A stretch of DNA of 64,000 nt from Macropodus opercularis. Lineage: Eukaryota; Chordata; Actinopteri; Anabantiformes; Osphronemidae. The DNA lies in the NCBI GenBank assembly GCA_030770545.1, contig CM061106.1:9776001-9840000 (forward strand), in the 5' to 3' direction. The translations under genes and the position numbers were made by a program. The notes under the pieces are model-generated. The model was not told where the DNA came from. It was given only the letters and a program-made list of their open reading frames with translations, and made no database searches. Shown piece by piece: positions 1 to 12,597 of the stretch (the first letter of the stretch is position 1; each line of letters opens with the position of its first letter).

Positions 1-1577
1 ACACAGTTCAAATGCAGACACTGATTCCTGGAACTACGAACAGGTGAACAGGCCGCAAAGAAAACCACAAAAAAAAAAAAAACCAAAAAAACCAACAACA
101 ACAACACAAGACCATAGTGCTGCCTAGAGGCCAGATAACGAGATCTGCCACTCAAATTTAGAGGCTTTTTGTAGGGGGGAAATGTCTAGAGGCTTTGCAG
201 ATCTGTAAGAGAAACACACACTGCGAAGACATCCATTTATTATTTACTTAGAAACAGTCTGTCTCAGTCGTTTGTCTTCTAAATGTGTGTACTATGACCC
301 AAACTGTAGTGTTACTAATACTGGTTCAGCTCCAGGCTATAATTGTTACAAACAGGGTCTGTGACTAAGACTAGACTTGAGACTGGTAACTGTGAATACT
401 GAGGCTGGAGAGACTGACTAGAACTGAGACTAAAGTGAGGACCCAAACAAATATATGATGAAAATGTTGGGTTAAAATCACCAACAGCACTGATCACCTG
501 GGTTTACGGTTCAATAACAGTGGAATAATACAGGAGTTGCTCAAGGTTTTACTTGCATTGTACAACGGGGGCTTGGTGGGATCTCAGTGTGTTACCACTT
601 CACCCAAACTCAGCCAACTCCACCGAGCTCCTCCTGGTTCAGCTTTTTATTGACAAGAGTTGTCAGTAGAGATAACACATGGGTGTGGGCAGGACAGTAC
701 AGCAACAGTGGAGGAAGAGCCTCAGCTGCAGCATGATTTGTTTCACGCACACACCCCCTAGACGTTTAAATGTTACGTCCCACGCTGTAAATAAGCAGAT
801 GATAACAAAATAAAACAGTACAGCATCAGTAATTAAATGAATTCTAACAAATAATATATACACAGTAACATAATTCACAGATAATAAACTGTAGCAGAGC
901 AGCAGTTTAATTTCATCTCAATTAACTGTAACTATAAAGACTAAAATGTCATGTGACAGGACAAGAGTCTGCAGCTCAGACGCTTTATTCCTCGAAATGA
1001 TCAAACATCCAACAAATTAGCTGAAGAAGAAACTCTTTATTGTGAAATGTGTTACAAAATGACTGTGACTAAGACGTGACTGATTTTGGACTGGATTTTG
1101 AAAAAAAAAAAAAAAAAAGGAGTTTAATCATGACTTTAAACAAGGGAACCTACACACACAGGTTAGTAAAGTTCACACCGCACATCCAGGTGAGGGCTTC
1201 AAACTGACTATGACTGGACACAGACATGACTTAACAAGGACTAAAGCATTTTAACATGAGTAGGACAAGAACAAGAACCCGGAGCAACAAGACACAACAG
1301 ACTGTAACCTCACACTCACATCAAACCGACCACGGCAGGAACATGGAGGGGAGCTTAAATACTGAACTAAACAGGAAATTAAAGACAGAATCCACTGGTT
1401 ACTAAGGAGGAGAACAGAGGGAGAACGTGACATCATGAGGACAGACAGAAAACAAAGGGCCCTCCAGGGGTCAGACTGTGTCAATAATAAACCTTTGTCC
1501 TTCTTTGAAATCACGTTTCTCACAAGTGTCCACGTTTTCTACACATGCAAACACCTCCACTCCTCCTCCAGTTCTAC
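1..1577. other. Non-coding flank, no gene seen
   Basis: I see no supported gene here. The stretch has A-rich runs (about 69-115 and 1101-1118) and short open frames with no family resemblance, splice context or compositional signal. It may include the 3' untranslated part or intron of a gene outside the window, but nothing in the sequence proves that. Confidence 0.5.
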
Positions 1578-2168
1578 TGTCATGAATCGCCAGCACAGAC
1601 TTAGAGGGAGTGGCAGCGATGGAAAGGACCAGGCGCATTCCAGAGCCTTTCTAGTTTTAGTCAGTTTTATTTATTACCATGTTAGTGGAGCAAGCAGTAA
1701 TGACAGCACAGCAATCCAAAAAACAAAAATAAGGGGAAAACTATGTGGGAAAGTAATCATCTGGGAAAACAGGTCAGACGGCGACAGCAGACGGTGTCAG
1801 CCGTTAAACAAAGTAAATCAGGAATCCCTTCTCTAGCTGCCTGGAAGTCTACCAGCTAGCGAGTAGCGGGGCCAACAAAAAGTAGTTCCTCCACAGGTTT
1901 CAGGTGACGAGAGCAAGGCAGGGCAACGAGAACCCTAGACTCACGGCACATGGGAAGCAGGACGACATAGACGGACGAGAGGCTCCAGCGGCGAGGGAAC
2001 ACGGACGATGACCCGACACAGTAATGTCGGTGAACGAAGCTTAAATGCAGTGGTGGTGAATAAGGCACAGGTGAAACCAACTGCCTGATCAGGTGAAGCT
2101 GGTGGGAGTCCAATGGAGCCTTCACAATAAAAGTTCCAACCCCGGGAGTCAGATTGCGGATCGTGACA
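1578..2168 (-). mobile_element. Solo LTR, 591 bp, 5-bp target duplication
   Basis: The segment starts TGTCATG and ends CGTGACA, so both ends have the TG...CA structure of a long terminal repeat. It is flanked on both sides by the same 5 bp, TCTAC (1573-1577 and 2169-2173), the target duplication made by a retroelement integrase. AATAAA-type signals are found when read on the minus strand, so that is the likely orientation. No internal retroelement genes adjoin it, so it is a solo LTR left by recombination between two LTRs. Family assignment (Ty3/gypsy-like) is a guess from general look. Confidence 0.8.
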
Positions 2169-3066
2169 TCTACGACCATGTTCCCCTTTTTCTGTCCTCA
2201 CCTGAGTTCATGGCGACAGCCGTCTTAGTAGGACCTACTCTCCTCTGTAGTCAACAATGTCATGCAACAGTGAGGTTGTGGTTCAAAGAGCGTTCATTGG
2301 TGAAGTCAGACTGGATGCTGTGGTTGTCTGAGTTTAGTTTCAAAGCAGTGATTCAGGTGCACAGGGAGGATCCATTGTCATGGATGAGCAGTGTTTCCCA
2401 ACCTTTTTGGTAATATCTTTAAATACATCCAGCTGATGGCAGAGGAATGTTCAACTGTCCTCTGTTGAAGAGCATTTCATTGTTTTGACTGTCCCTTAGA
2501 AAAACAATCATGTGAAATTGCATATTCTTCCATGTTGGGAATCACTGATATAGAGTATGACGTTGTTGCAGTCTTTCTAAGTTTTACTTGCTCCTTTATT
2601 AGGTTCTATTCCTAAATTTAATAAGATATTTTTAATTAAGGACATCCAGATTTTGTCACTATTTTAAACAGACAATTTGTCTCCATGTTTTCTGTTCATC
2701 AGATTAACCCTGGAACATTAACAGACCCAAAAATGACCCATAAACAAATTATTCAACATGGACATGTATCCAACTGCTGAACCCAGATTATCATGGAAAC
2801 CTTAAAATATTTGTGAAAAAGTGACAGGAGACAAAATGTGATTTATTCTTGTTGAGTGGAGCAGCTTCCTCTTCCTCTTACTGTCTGCCTACATTCAACT
2901 GACACTGATATGAAACAGAGAAGAAGTGACGATCAGTGAAGGAGCAGCTGATATTTAACAGGACTAATGATTCATAAAATCAATAAAATTATCAATTGAT
3001 GTGCAGATGAATGATGTGTGTTTGTCTCCACATGAAGGTAGAAAGTGTGTGTGAGCTGATGTGGAC
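2169..3066. other. Upstream flank of the NLR gene
   Basis: No gene is seen. The stretch runs directly into the first coding exon of the NLR gene at 3067 and should hold its promoter and 5' untranslated exon(s). I could not identify a convincing TATA box or transcription start. Confidence 0.4.
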
Positions 3067-6000
3067 ATGAATCAGTGTGAGGACAGAGAGGAGGGAGCCC
3101 CTCCCTCTAAAACCACTCTGTGTGGGGACCATGAGAGCCAGACCAAAGCTCAGAGGTGAGATGACTGAGACCATCTGATGATTCTGTCTCCAAGTCACAC
3201 ACACTGTTTAAGATTCACTATTATTGGTCATTGATGAAGGAAACGTCCACTGAATATGTGAGAGTCACTAAGTTGTTTTTCTATCAGGTCCCATAAGAGA
3301 CAAGAATCTGATGAAGATGGACCTGAACCCAGTTGTGTGTCCTTCAAGAGCAATGAGTCAAAGGGTGCTGTTGTTAACTTTAAAGACCAACCTGCATCAG
3401 AGTCAAAGTGAGTTTGAATCTGATGTAAACTTTCTATGATGATCAATAGTTGTGTTGTTTGTTTGTGATGTGAGTCAGTTGGTTTGTGTTTGAAGTGTTA
3501 ATGTGAAGGAGAAGCTTTCTTCACTGTTCTTCCAGCAAACACTCTGATCATGGATCAAATCTCCATCCAGCCAGTAGCTAAAGCTCTGATCCTGTAGAGG
3601 GTCACAGGGGCTGCTCCTCTTCTAATGAAGTGCTGACTTGCAGGCAGACGTCAAAGGAAGCAGCTGAACCACAAATGTTCAACTCTGATCAAATCTGGTT
3701 ATTGACGTTCTCTACGTGCAGATTTGGCTCAAATGTCTTCCAGCAGTAGGTTGAAGTTCCTGCTGTTAGACTTTAGTTGATGTTGTTGCAGTAAGTGGAG
3801 ACGACTGTTTGTCCCCAGTGTCAGCACCAGAGCTGACGTCTGAACTTTGATGTAGGATCCAACAATGAATGAATGGAGGAAGTGGTTCAATGTTACTAGT
3901 GTGAGCAGCAGCTCTGCCTCAGGCTCACACAGTTCAACACATTCCCACTGGGAGCTGCCCAGTACAACCAGTCTGATCCCAGCAGACTCTGTCTCTAGAC
4001 GCCTTGTTCCAACACGTCAGCATTGTTCAGTGAGGGAGGCAGAGATAGATGTTGTTCAGAGCTGCTGAGACGGAACCAAACTGACTGTGACAGTAAAGCT
4101 TCACGGCTACAGGAAGTCTCTGACTCACTGCTCACATCCAGCATCACTTCATGGACCTTTACCTTGTGTGTGTCTCTGTGTGGACTCACATCATGTGAGC
4201 TCATTCTTCATGGTTCCTCCACAGAGTGGACCAGCAGAGCTCAGAGGTTCCCAGTGGTCAGTCTGCCCAGCAGCACCAAACACACCTGGACTCCATGTTT
4301 ATGGTCTGTACATGGACAACCACTACTTTCATCTGTTGTGTTCAATCGTCTCCATGCTGCACTTTTACACCAGTGGATTGTCAGTGTGTCCAACATGGAT
4401 CTGATGTTTGGCTCCATGCTTTTAGTTGGATGGTGTCATTCATAGAGTTTCTGTTCCAGCTGCTGGAGGACAACATTGTCATGTTTGTGAAGAACGAGCT
4501 GAAGAAGATCCAGAAGGTTCTGAGTCCAGATTACCCAGAATGCTTAGAGAGTCAGAGGGAGGATGAGGAGGCGTTGGATGGTGAGGATGAAGAGCAGAGG
4601 AGGAGCAGCAGAGACGCATTTCTGAAGATCACACTGAACTTCCTGAGGAGGATGAAGCAGGAGGAGCTGGCTGACTGTCTGCAGAGCAGTAAGAGGATTT
4701 AACTCAACATTTAACATCACACACACAATCACTGTAACAACCCAGTCCACCTACCTCTAGCTTTGTTTGTCAAGTAAGTCATAGTCTAGTTTAATAGTAA
4801 TCATTACTTACTGCATGTGCAGCGCTTTATGTTCATAGTGTTTTCCAAATTTGATAATCTGTTTTTCCAGCCTAGGTGTTGTGATTTTCTGTTCCTAGTT
4901 ATTATCAAGCTTCTTATTATCGAGTTCTGGTTTTCAAATTTATTTTTTTTTTCCTAGTACCTCTGCCAAGTTTTGTGCTATTTACAGTGCCTTGTGAAAG
5001 TATTCGGCCCCCTTGAACTTTGCGACCTTTTGCCACATTTCAGGATTCAAACATAAAGATATAAAACTGTAATTTTTTGTGAAGAATCAACAACAAGTGG
5101 GACACAGTCATGAAGTGGAACAAAATTTATTGGATATTTCAAACTTTTTTAACAAATAAAAAACTGAAAAATTGGGCTTGGAAAATTATTCAGCCCCTTT
5201 ACTTTCAGTGCAGCAAACTCTCTCCAGAAGTTCAGTGAGGATCTCTGAATTATCCAATGTTGACCTAAATGACTAATGATGATAAATAGAATCCACCAGT
5301 GTATAATCAAGTCTCCGTATAAATGCACCTGCACTGTGATTGTCTCAGAGGTCTGTTTAAAGCGCGGAGAGCATCATGAAGAACAAGGAACACACCAGGC
5401 AGGTCCGAGATACTGTTGTTTAAAGCCGGATTTGGATACAAAAAGATTTCCCAAGCTTTAAACATCCCAAGGAGCACTGTGCGAGCGATAATATTGAAAT
5501 GGAAGGAGTATCAGACCACTGCAAATCTACCAAGACCTGGCCGTCCCTCTAAACTTTCAGCTCATACAAGGAGAAGACTGATCAGAGATGCAGCCGAGAG
5601 GCCCATGATCACTCTGGGTGAACTGCAGAGATCTACAGCTGAGGTGGGAGACTCTGTCCATAGGACAACAATCAGTCATATACTGCGCAAATCTGGCCTT
5701 TATGGAAGAGTGGCAAGAAGAAAGCCATTTCTTAAAGATATCCATAGAAAGTGTCGTTTAAAGTTTGCCACAAGCCACCTGGGAGACACACCAAACATGT
5801 GGAAGAAGGTGCTCTGGTCAGATGAAACCAAAATCCAACTTTTTGGCAACAATGCAAAACGTTGTGTTTGGCATAAAAGCAACACAGCTCATCACCCTGA
5901 ACACACCATCCCCACTGTCAAACATGGTGGTGGCAGCATCATGGTTTGGGCCTGCTTTTCTTCAGCAGGGACAGGGAAGATGGTTAAAATTGATGGGAAG

Positions 6001-9000
6001 ATGGATGGAGCCACATACAGGACCATTCTGGAAGGAAACCTGATGGAGTCTGCAAAAGACCTGAGACTGGGACGGAGATTTGTCTTCCAACAAGACAATG
6101 ATCCAAAACATAAAGCAAAATCTACAATGGAATGGTTCACAAATAAACATATCCAGGTGTTAGAATGGCCAAGTCAAAGTCCAGACCTGAATCCAATCGA
6201 GAATCTGTTGAAAGAAATGAAAACTGCTGTTCACAAACGCTCTCCATCCAACCTCACTGAGCTCCAGCTGTTTTGCAAGGAGGAATGGGCAGAAATGTCA
6301 GTCTCTCGATGTGCAAAACTGATAGAAACATACCCCAAGCGACTTACAGCTGTAATCGCAGTAAAAGGTGGCTACAAAGTATTAACTTAAGGGGCTGAAT
6401 AATTTTGCACGCCCAATTTTTCAGTTTTTTATTTGTTTAAAAAAGTTTTAAATATCCAATAAATTTCGTTCCACTTCATGATTGTGTCCCACTTGTTGTT
6501 GATTCTTCACAAAAAATTACAGTTTTATATCTTTATGTTTGAATCCTGAAATGTGGCAAAAGGTCGCAAAGTTCAAAGGGGCCGAATACTTTCGCAAGGC
6601 ACTGTAATTACTGTGAATAAAGTCCTCATCAAAGTACGTCGTAGTCCTGCTCTTCATCTGCGTTTGAGTTTGCACCACGTTGTCCGTTAGTCGAGTTCGT
6701 CAACAGTCACTTGTTTATTCTTTTGTTAGACGGTTAGGTTTGTTAAATGTGGACATAATTAAATATTTTTCAATTAAATTAAACAAATCGTACACTTTTT
6801 GCTTGTTCATTCAGGATCTACTGCTGTATTTTGTCAGCGTCATCTTAAATCTCAGCTGCAGCAGAAGTTCCAGTGTGTGTTTGAAGGCATCGCTACAGCA
6901 GGAAACCCAACCCTTCTGAACCAGATCTACACAGAGCTCTACATCACAGAGGGAGGGACTGGAGAGGTCAACCATGAACATGAGGTCAGACAGATTGAAG
7001 CAGCCTACAGGAAACCACACAGAGCAGAAACAACCATCAGACCAGAGGACGTCTTTAAAGGCTCAGCTGGAAGAGATGGACCCATCAGAACCGTGGTGAC
7101 CAAGGGAGTGGCTGGCATTGGGAAAACAGTCCTGACACAGAAGTTCACTCTGGACTGGGCTGAAGGCAAAGCCAACCAGGACATACTCTTCACGTTTCCA
7201 TTCACCTTCAGAGAGCTGAACTTGTTGAAAGAGCAAAAGTTCAGCTTGGTGGAACTTGTTCATCACTTCTTCACTGGAACCAAAACAGCAGGAATCTGCA
7301 GGTTTGAACAGTTCCAGGTCGTGTTCATCTTGGACGGTCTGGATGAGAGTCGACTTCCTCTGGACTTCCACCAGACTGAAACCCTGACTGATGTCACAGA
7401 GTCCACCTCAGTGGATGTGCTGCTGACAAACCTCATCAGGGGGAACCTGCTTCCCTCTGCTCGCCTCTGGATCACCACACGACCTGCAGCAGCCAATCAG
7501 ATCCCTCCTGGGTGTGTTGACATGGTGACAGAGGTCAGAGGGTTCAATGACCCACAGAAGGAGGAGTACTTCAGGAAGAGGTTCAGAGATGAGCAGCAGG
7601 CCAGAACCATCATCTCCCACATCAAGACATCACGAAGCCTCCAGATCATGTGTCACATCCCAGTCTTCTGCTGGATCACTGCTACGGTTCTGGAGGATCT
7701 GCTGAGAACCAGAGAGGGAGGAGAGCTGCCCAAGACCCTGACTGGGATGTACATTCACTTCCTGGTGGTTCAAACTAAAGTGAAGAACATCAAGTACGAT
7801 GGAGGAGCTGAGACAGATCCAATCTGGAATAAAAAGAGCAGGAAGATGATTAAATCTCTGGGAAAAGTGGCTTTTGAGCAGCTGCAGAAAGGAAACATGA
7901 TCTTCTATGAGTCAGACCTGAGAGAGTGTGGCATCGATGTCAGAGCAGCCTCAGTTTACTCAGGAGTGTTCACACAGGTCTTTAGAGAGGAGAGAGGACT
8001 GTACCAGGACAAGGTGTTCTGCTTCGTCCATCTGAGTGTTCAGGAGTTTCTGGCTGCTCTTCACGTCCATCTGACCTTCATAAACTCTGTCAATCTGCTG
8101 TCACAACAAAAATCGGCATCCAGGTCTTTATTTAGAAAGAAAAAGAAACCTGAACCTACACAGTTCTACCAAAATGCGGTAGACAAGGCCTTACATAGTC
8201 CAAATGGACACCTGGACCTGTTCCTTCGCTTCCTCCTCGGTCTTTCACTGGAGACCAATCAGAATCTCCTACAAGGTCTGATGACACAGTCAGGAAGTAG
8301 TTTACAGACCAATCAGGAAACAGTTGAGTACATCAAAGAGAAAGTCACAGAGACTCGCTTCGCAGAGAGAAGCATCAACCTGTTCCACTGTCTGAATGAA
8401 CTGAATGATGGTTCTCTAGTGGAGCAGATCCAACAGAACCTGAGATCAGGATGTCTCTCCACACATGAACTGTCTCCTGCTCAGTGGTCGGCTCTGGTCT
8501 TCATCTTACTGTCATCAGAAGAAGATCTGGACGTGTTTGACCTGAGGAAATACTCTGGTTCAGAGGAGGCTCTGCTGAGGCTGCTGCCAGTCGTCAAAGC
8601 CTCCAACAAAGCTGTGTAAGTAAATGGATGAAGGTTGTATGTTGAAAGTAGAATTTATTAATTATTTATGCATGTTTTAAAGAAATTAAAATTATTTCAA
8701 TTGTCTTGTCACTAGACTGGGTGGTTGTAACCTGTCAGAGAGAAGCTGTGAAGCTCTGTCCTCAGTTCTCAGCTCTCAGTCCTCTAGTCTGAGAGAACTG
8801 GACCTGAGTAACAACGACCTGCAGGATTCAGGAGTGAAGCTGTTTTCTGATGGACTGAAGAGTCCACACTGTCAACTGGAGACTCTCAGGTGAAATCAAG
8901 TTACTGTTTGATTTATTAGACAGAAAAAATTTGAGATGTCAAAATGTTTCCATAAAGAAACCAAACCGTTTAAAATTACTACTGTCAGTATAAAGTAGTT

Positions 9001-12000
9001 GTTAAAATTCCAAGTCTTCCATCACTTGCTTCCTAAACAACATGAAGTTATTCCTATGTACTTTTTCTTATGCATGACTTAGGTTTTAATAATACATATT
9101 ATAACCAATGTTTATCATCATGTCCACCACTGTCTCACTAGACTTACTTGCTGTAACCTGTCAGAGAAAAGCTGTGAAGCTCTGTCCTCAGTTCTCAGCT
9201 CTCAGTCCTCTAGTCTGAGAGAACTGGACCTGAGTAACAACGACCTGCAGGATTCAGGAGTGAAGCTGTTGTCTGATGGACTGAAGAGTCCACACTGTCA
9301 ACTGGAGACTGTCAGGTCTGATCTCAGGTCTACTGATTGTGTTAAGTACACAGAGATGGTCAAGGAGACCAAACGGTTTGAAACAGGGGTCTCAAACTCA
9401 AATTACTGGGGACCTCAGGAGGCAGAGTCTGGTTGAGCTTGTGCCGCATCACATATTGTACAAAAAAAGCTTTCTTCTCAAATGTCATTACTAATAGGTG
9501 TTTAACTTCAAAGGTTTTTTTTTAACATAATCTGTCCTGAATATGAACGGACTATTGAAGAACATGAACAGTTCTTCTGAACATGGCTACGCTTGCCTCG
9601 TTCCGCTCACATATGTGAGCCACATTTGGCTTGAGACCCTCAGTATGGCTCAAGATGATTATCATCAAGCCTGGGTTAGAAATTGAATGTTGAATTTTAC
9701 CCTCTTTTCAGCATTTTACAATCAAAAACTCAAAAGACATACTTAAAATAGAGTTCACTGAAAAAAAAAATCATATTGTAGTGTCCTGTTCATTGCGGGT
9801 GTGGCCGCTTTTCCACTTTTTATTATTTAGAATAGCTATTTTAGCTATTTAGAAGCCGCTGCTTCTGTGGAGCAGACAGTGAGACTCTCACTCTTTACCG
9901 GATACGCAAATAGCTGTACCTTAGCTGCACTAGTTAGTTGGCTAGCAGACACTGTCGATCTAAACCCATGGATCATTACATATACGGTACTATTTGCAGG
10001 CCGCATTAACATTAAACTTCTATCTCGTCCTGCAAAATATCATGAGACCCCGGGATTTTAGTCTCTGATAATATAATATTTTAATTTATGTTTTCCATCA
10101 GCAGGTTATTTTAATAAAATGTTTAACTTTTAAATATGATTCCAATTGATTACAAAATGTCATCATTCTTTTAACTACTGTCTCATCAGACTGAATGGTT
10201 GTAACCTGTCAGAGAGAAGCTGTGAAGCTCTGTCCTCAGTTCTCAGCTCTCAGTCCTCTAGTCTGAGAGAACTGGACCTGAGTAACAACGACCTGCAGGA
10301 TTCAGGAGTGAAGCTGTTGTCTGCTGGACTGAAGAGTCCACACTGTCAACTGGAGACTCTCAGGTCAGGATTAATTATTTTCTGTTACAAATCAAATTTA
10401 CAAGATTCAAATGCCAAGTTTCCAAGTTCAAAGGTTAAGTCAAGAGAGCTTACTAGAGTTACTAATTCCCACCACCATTGCACATTTTACTTTCCACACA
10501 TATAAATATATAACTAAAGACGTTGCTTAACATAAAGGTTATCGCTCCACTAATGTAACATGGATGAAGGGCCATATGAAGACACAGGTTACAAATTAAG
10601 TTCAAGTTCAACTTCAGGTTTATTGTCAATTCTGCCATATGTAAGTGCGTTTTCCTACATACAACACTCCTTCTAAAAGATATGACTATGAAAATATATA
10701 AATGCAGAAACACATAAAATAAAATACACATAAAATAAAATTCTGCATACACAAAATGTGAAACTAGCTTTTGTGCTAGTGCAAATATCTTTTTTTATAA
10801 AGTGACTAAACAGGTAGTGAGGTAACGAGATGTCCAAAGCTTTTTAAAGTGACTGATGCTGGTCACAGTGTGTGGTTGGAGAAGAGTGAGACTTGGGATG
10901 GAGGACGTCTTAGGGTCAGGGAACATGGAGCAGGAGAGGGGGGGGGCAGAGCTGGGAGGGAGTTCAGCTTCCTGACAGCCTGATGTATGACGTATGAAAA
11001 ATTAACACATTTTAATAAGCAAGTAAGGAACAAGGATACAAACAGGGAAACACAGACACTATGAAAAACTAAATACAAGAAATTAATACAGAGCTCTGAG
11101 GGCTCCAGGTTTTCTGTCTCTGTCCTTGTCAGTCCATTGTGCCTCCATGTGCCTGAGTCCTCTTGTTCCTGTTGCTCCTGTTGATGTCTGTTAATGTTGA
11201 TGATGCCTGTTGATGTTCCATGTGGTTGAGGTTCATGTCAATATTCCATGGTCACGTGAGGTTTGTGAAGCCTTGTCACATAGTAAGTCAAGTCATGTCA
11301 TGTAGTCCAGTTGAGTCTAGTTTCATAGTCAAAACCTGTGTACTCTGCGACCCCGTCTCCTGCCCGGTCTGTTTTGCCCTCTGGTCGGCTCAAGAAGAAT
11401 GTGCTCGCACATCCACTCATGCTGGGGTGAACCACTCACATCTCCTGGGGATTCTGTCTGTTCCCCATGTGCTGGACTGCACACGGGACGAGTTCTGTTC
11501 TGACCCGTAGGACGTTGAGCAGCCTACAGTGGTTCTGTCTGTTCCCTGTGTGTCGGACGGTGCACAGGGTGAGATCTGTGCTCCACTCTCTCCACATCCT
11601 GGTCATCGCTCCCAAGCATCTTCTATTCACCATCATGTGGCTCCACCCTCTACCAGGTGGTTACCTGCCCAGATTCTGTTTTCCCCAGACTGTGAGGCAT
11701 AATGCCCCTCTGTGCTTGCTGGTCTGCTCAGGATGAGTCGCTGTGTGGAGGGATCTGATGGTCCAGATCAACGCCCTGATTACTCCGGTGAAGTGGTGCT
11801 TCACACTGATGGCTGGGATTCCCTCTCCAGCAGCAGCTCACCTTTCTCGACCTGCAGATCCTGCCTGTGTTACAGGGGGGTTTGCCACGTCTGTTTGCAA
11901 CTCTCCAGGCGCCGCTCTAGAGCGCCCTGGAGCCTCCAATGCCGACGTCTGCCTAGATGGTTCCGCCTCAGATGTCGACTCTCGCCTAGGTGGTCCCGAC

Positions 12001-12557
12001 ACTGATGTCCACCTAGATGGCTCCGCTTCGACACCGACACTCGCCTCCTACGTCGACGTTCGCCCAGCTCTTGTGTGTCCTGCGACCTGGAGGAGGGGTA
12101 CGCTTCTGTTTCCTGTGTCCGGCGGCGCGAGGGAGGGTATGCTTCTATTCCGGGTTTCCTAAGGGCTGAGGGGGCTGACTGAGGTACTTTTCCTACGGTC
12201 TCCTTGGACTTACTACGGTGGTCCAGGACCGACCACCGGCAGTTCCTGTGGTCCACAGGGGTTCTTTTGGCCCCTGGGGTTTGGAGCTCCTTCCGGTCCG
12301 TGGACTTTTGTTTAGCCCAGCATCGACTGATGAACTGAGAACTTTTGATTCTGTGTAAGCCCACCATGAAGGGACTATTATGGACATGTAATTCATGGGC
12401 ACTTCAAGTTTTGTATGGTCTGTCATGTCTAGTCCTAGTCCTGTCTGCCAGGTCCTTGTCTCAGTCTTGTCTTGGTCTGTCTGTGTTGTCCTGGTCTGCC
12501 TCCCCTCCAGTAGCCAGGACCATGTGGGTCCAGGTTTTTTGGCTGTCTGGAATCCGG

Positions 12558-12597
<40 letters not shown>

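Noticed and set aside
1435..2413. Open frames on both strands near the first LTR
   Set aside because: They lie across or inside the solo LTR and its flanks, overlap each other and have no protein-family resemblance.
4226..4702. One continuous 158-codon frame
   Set aside because: It runs through the intron between exons 3 and 4 of the NLR gene; the GT/AG sites and phase favour two exons.
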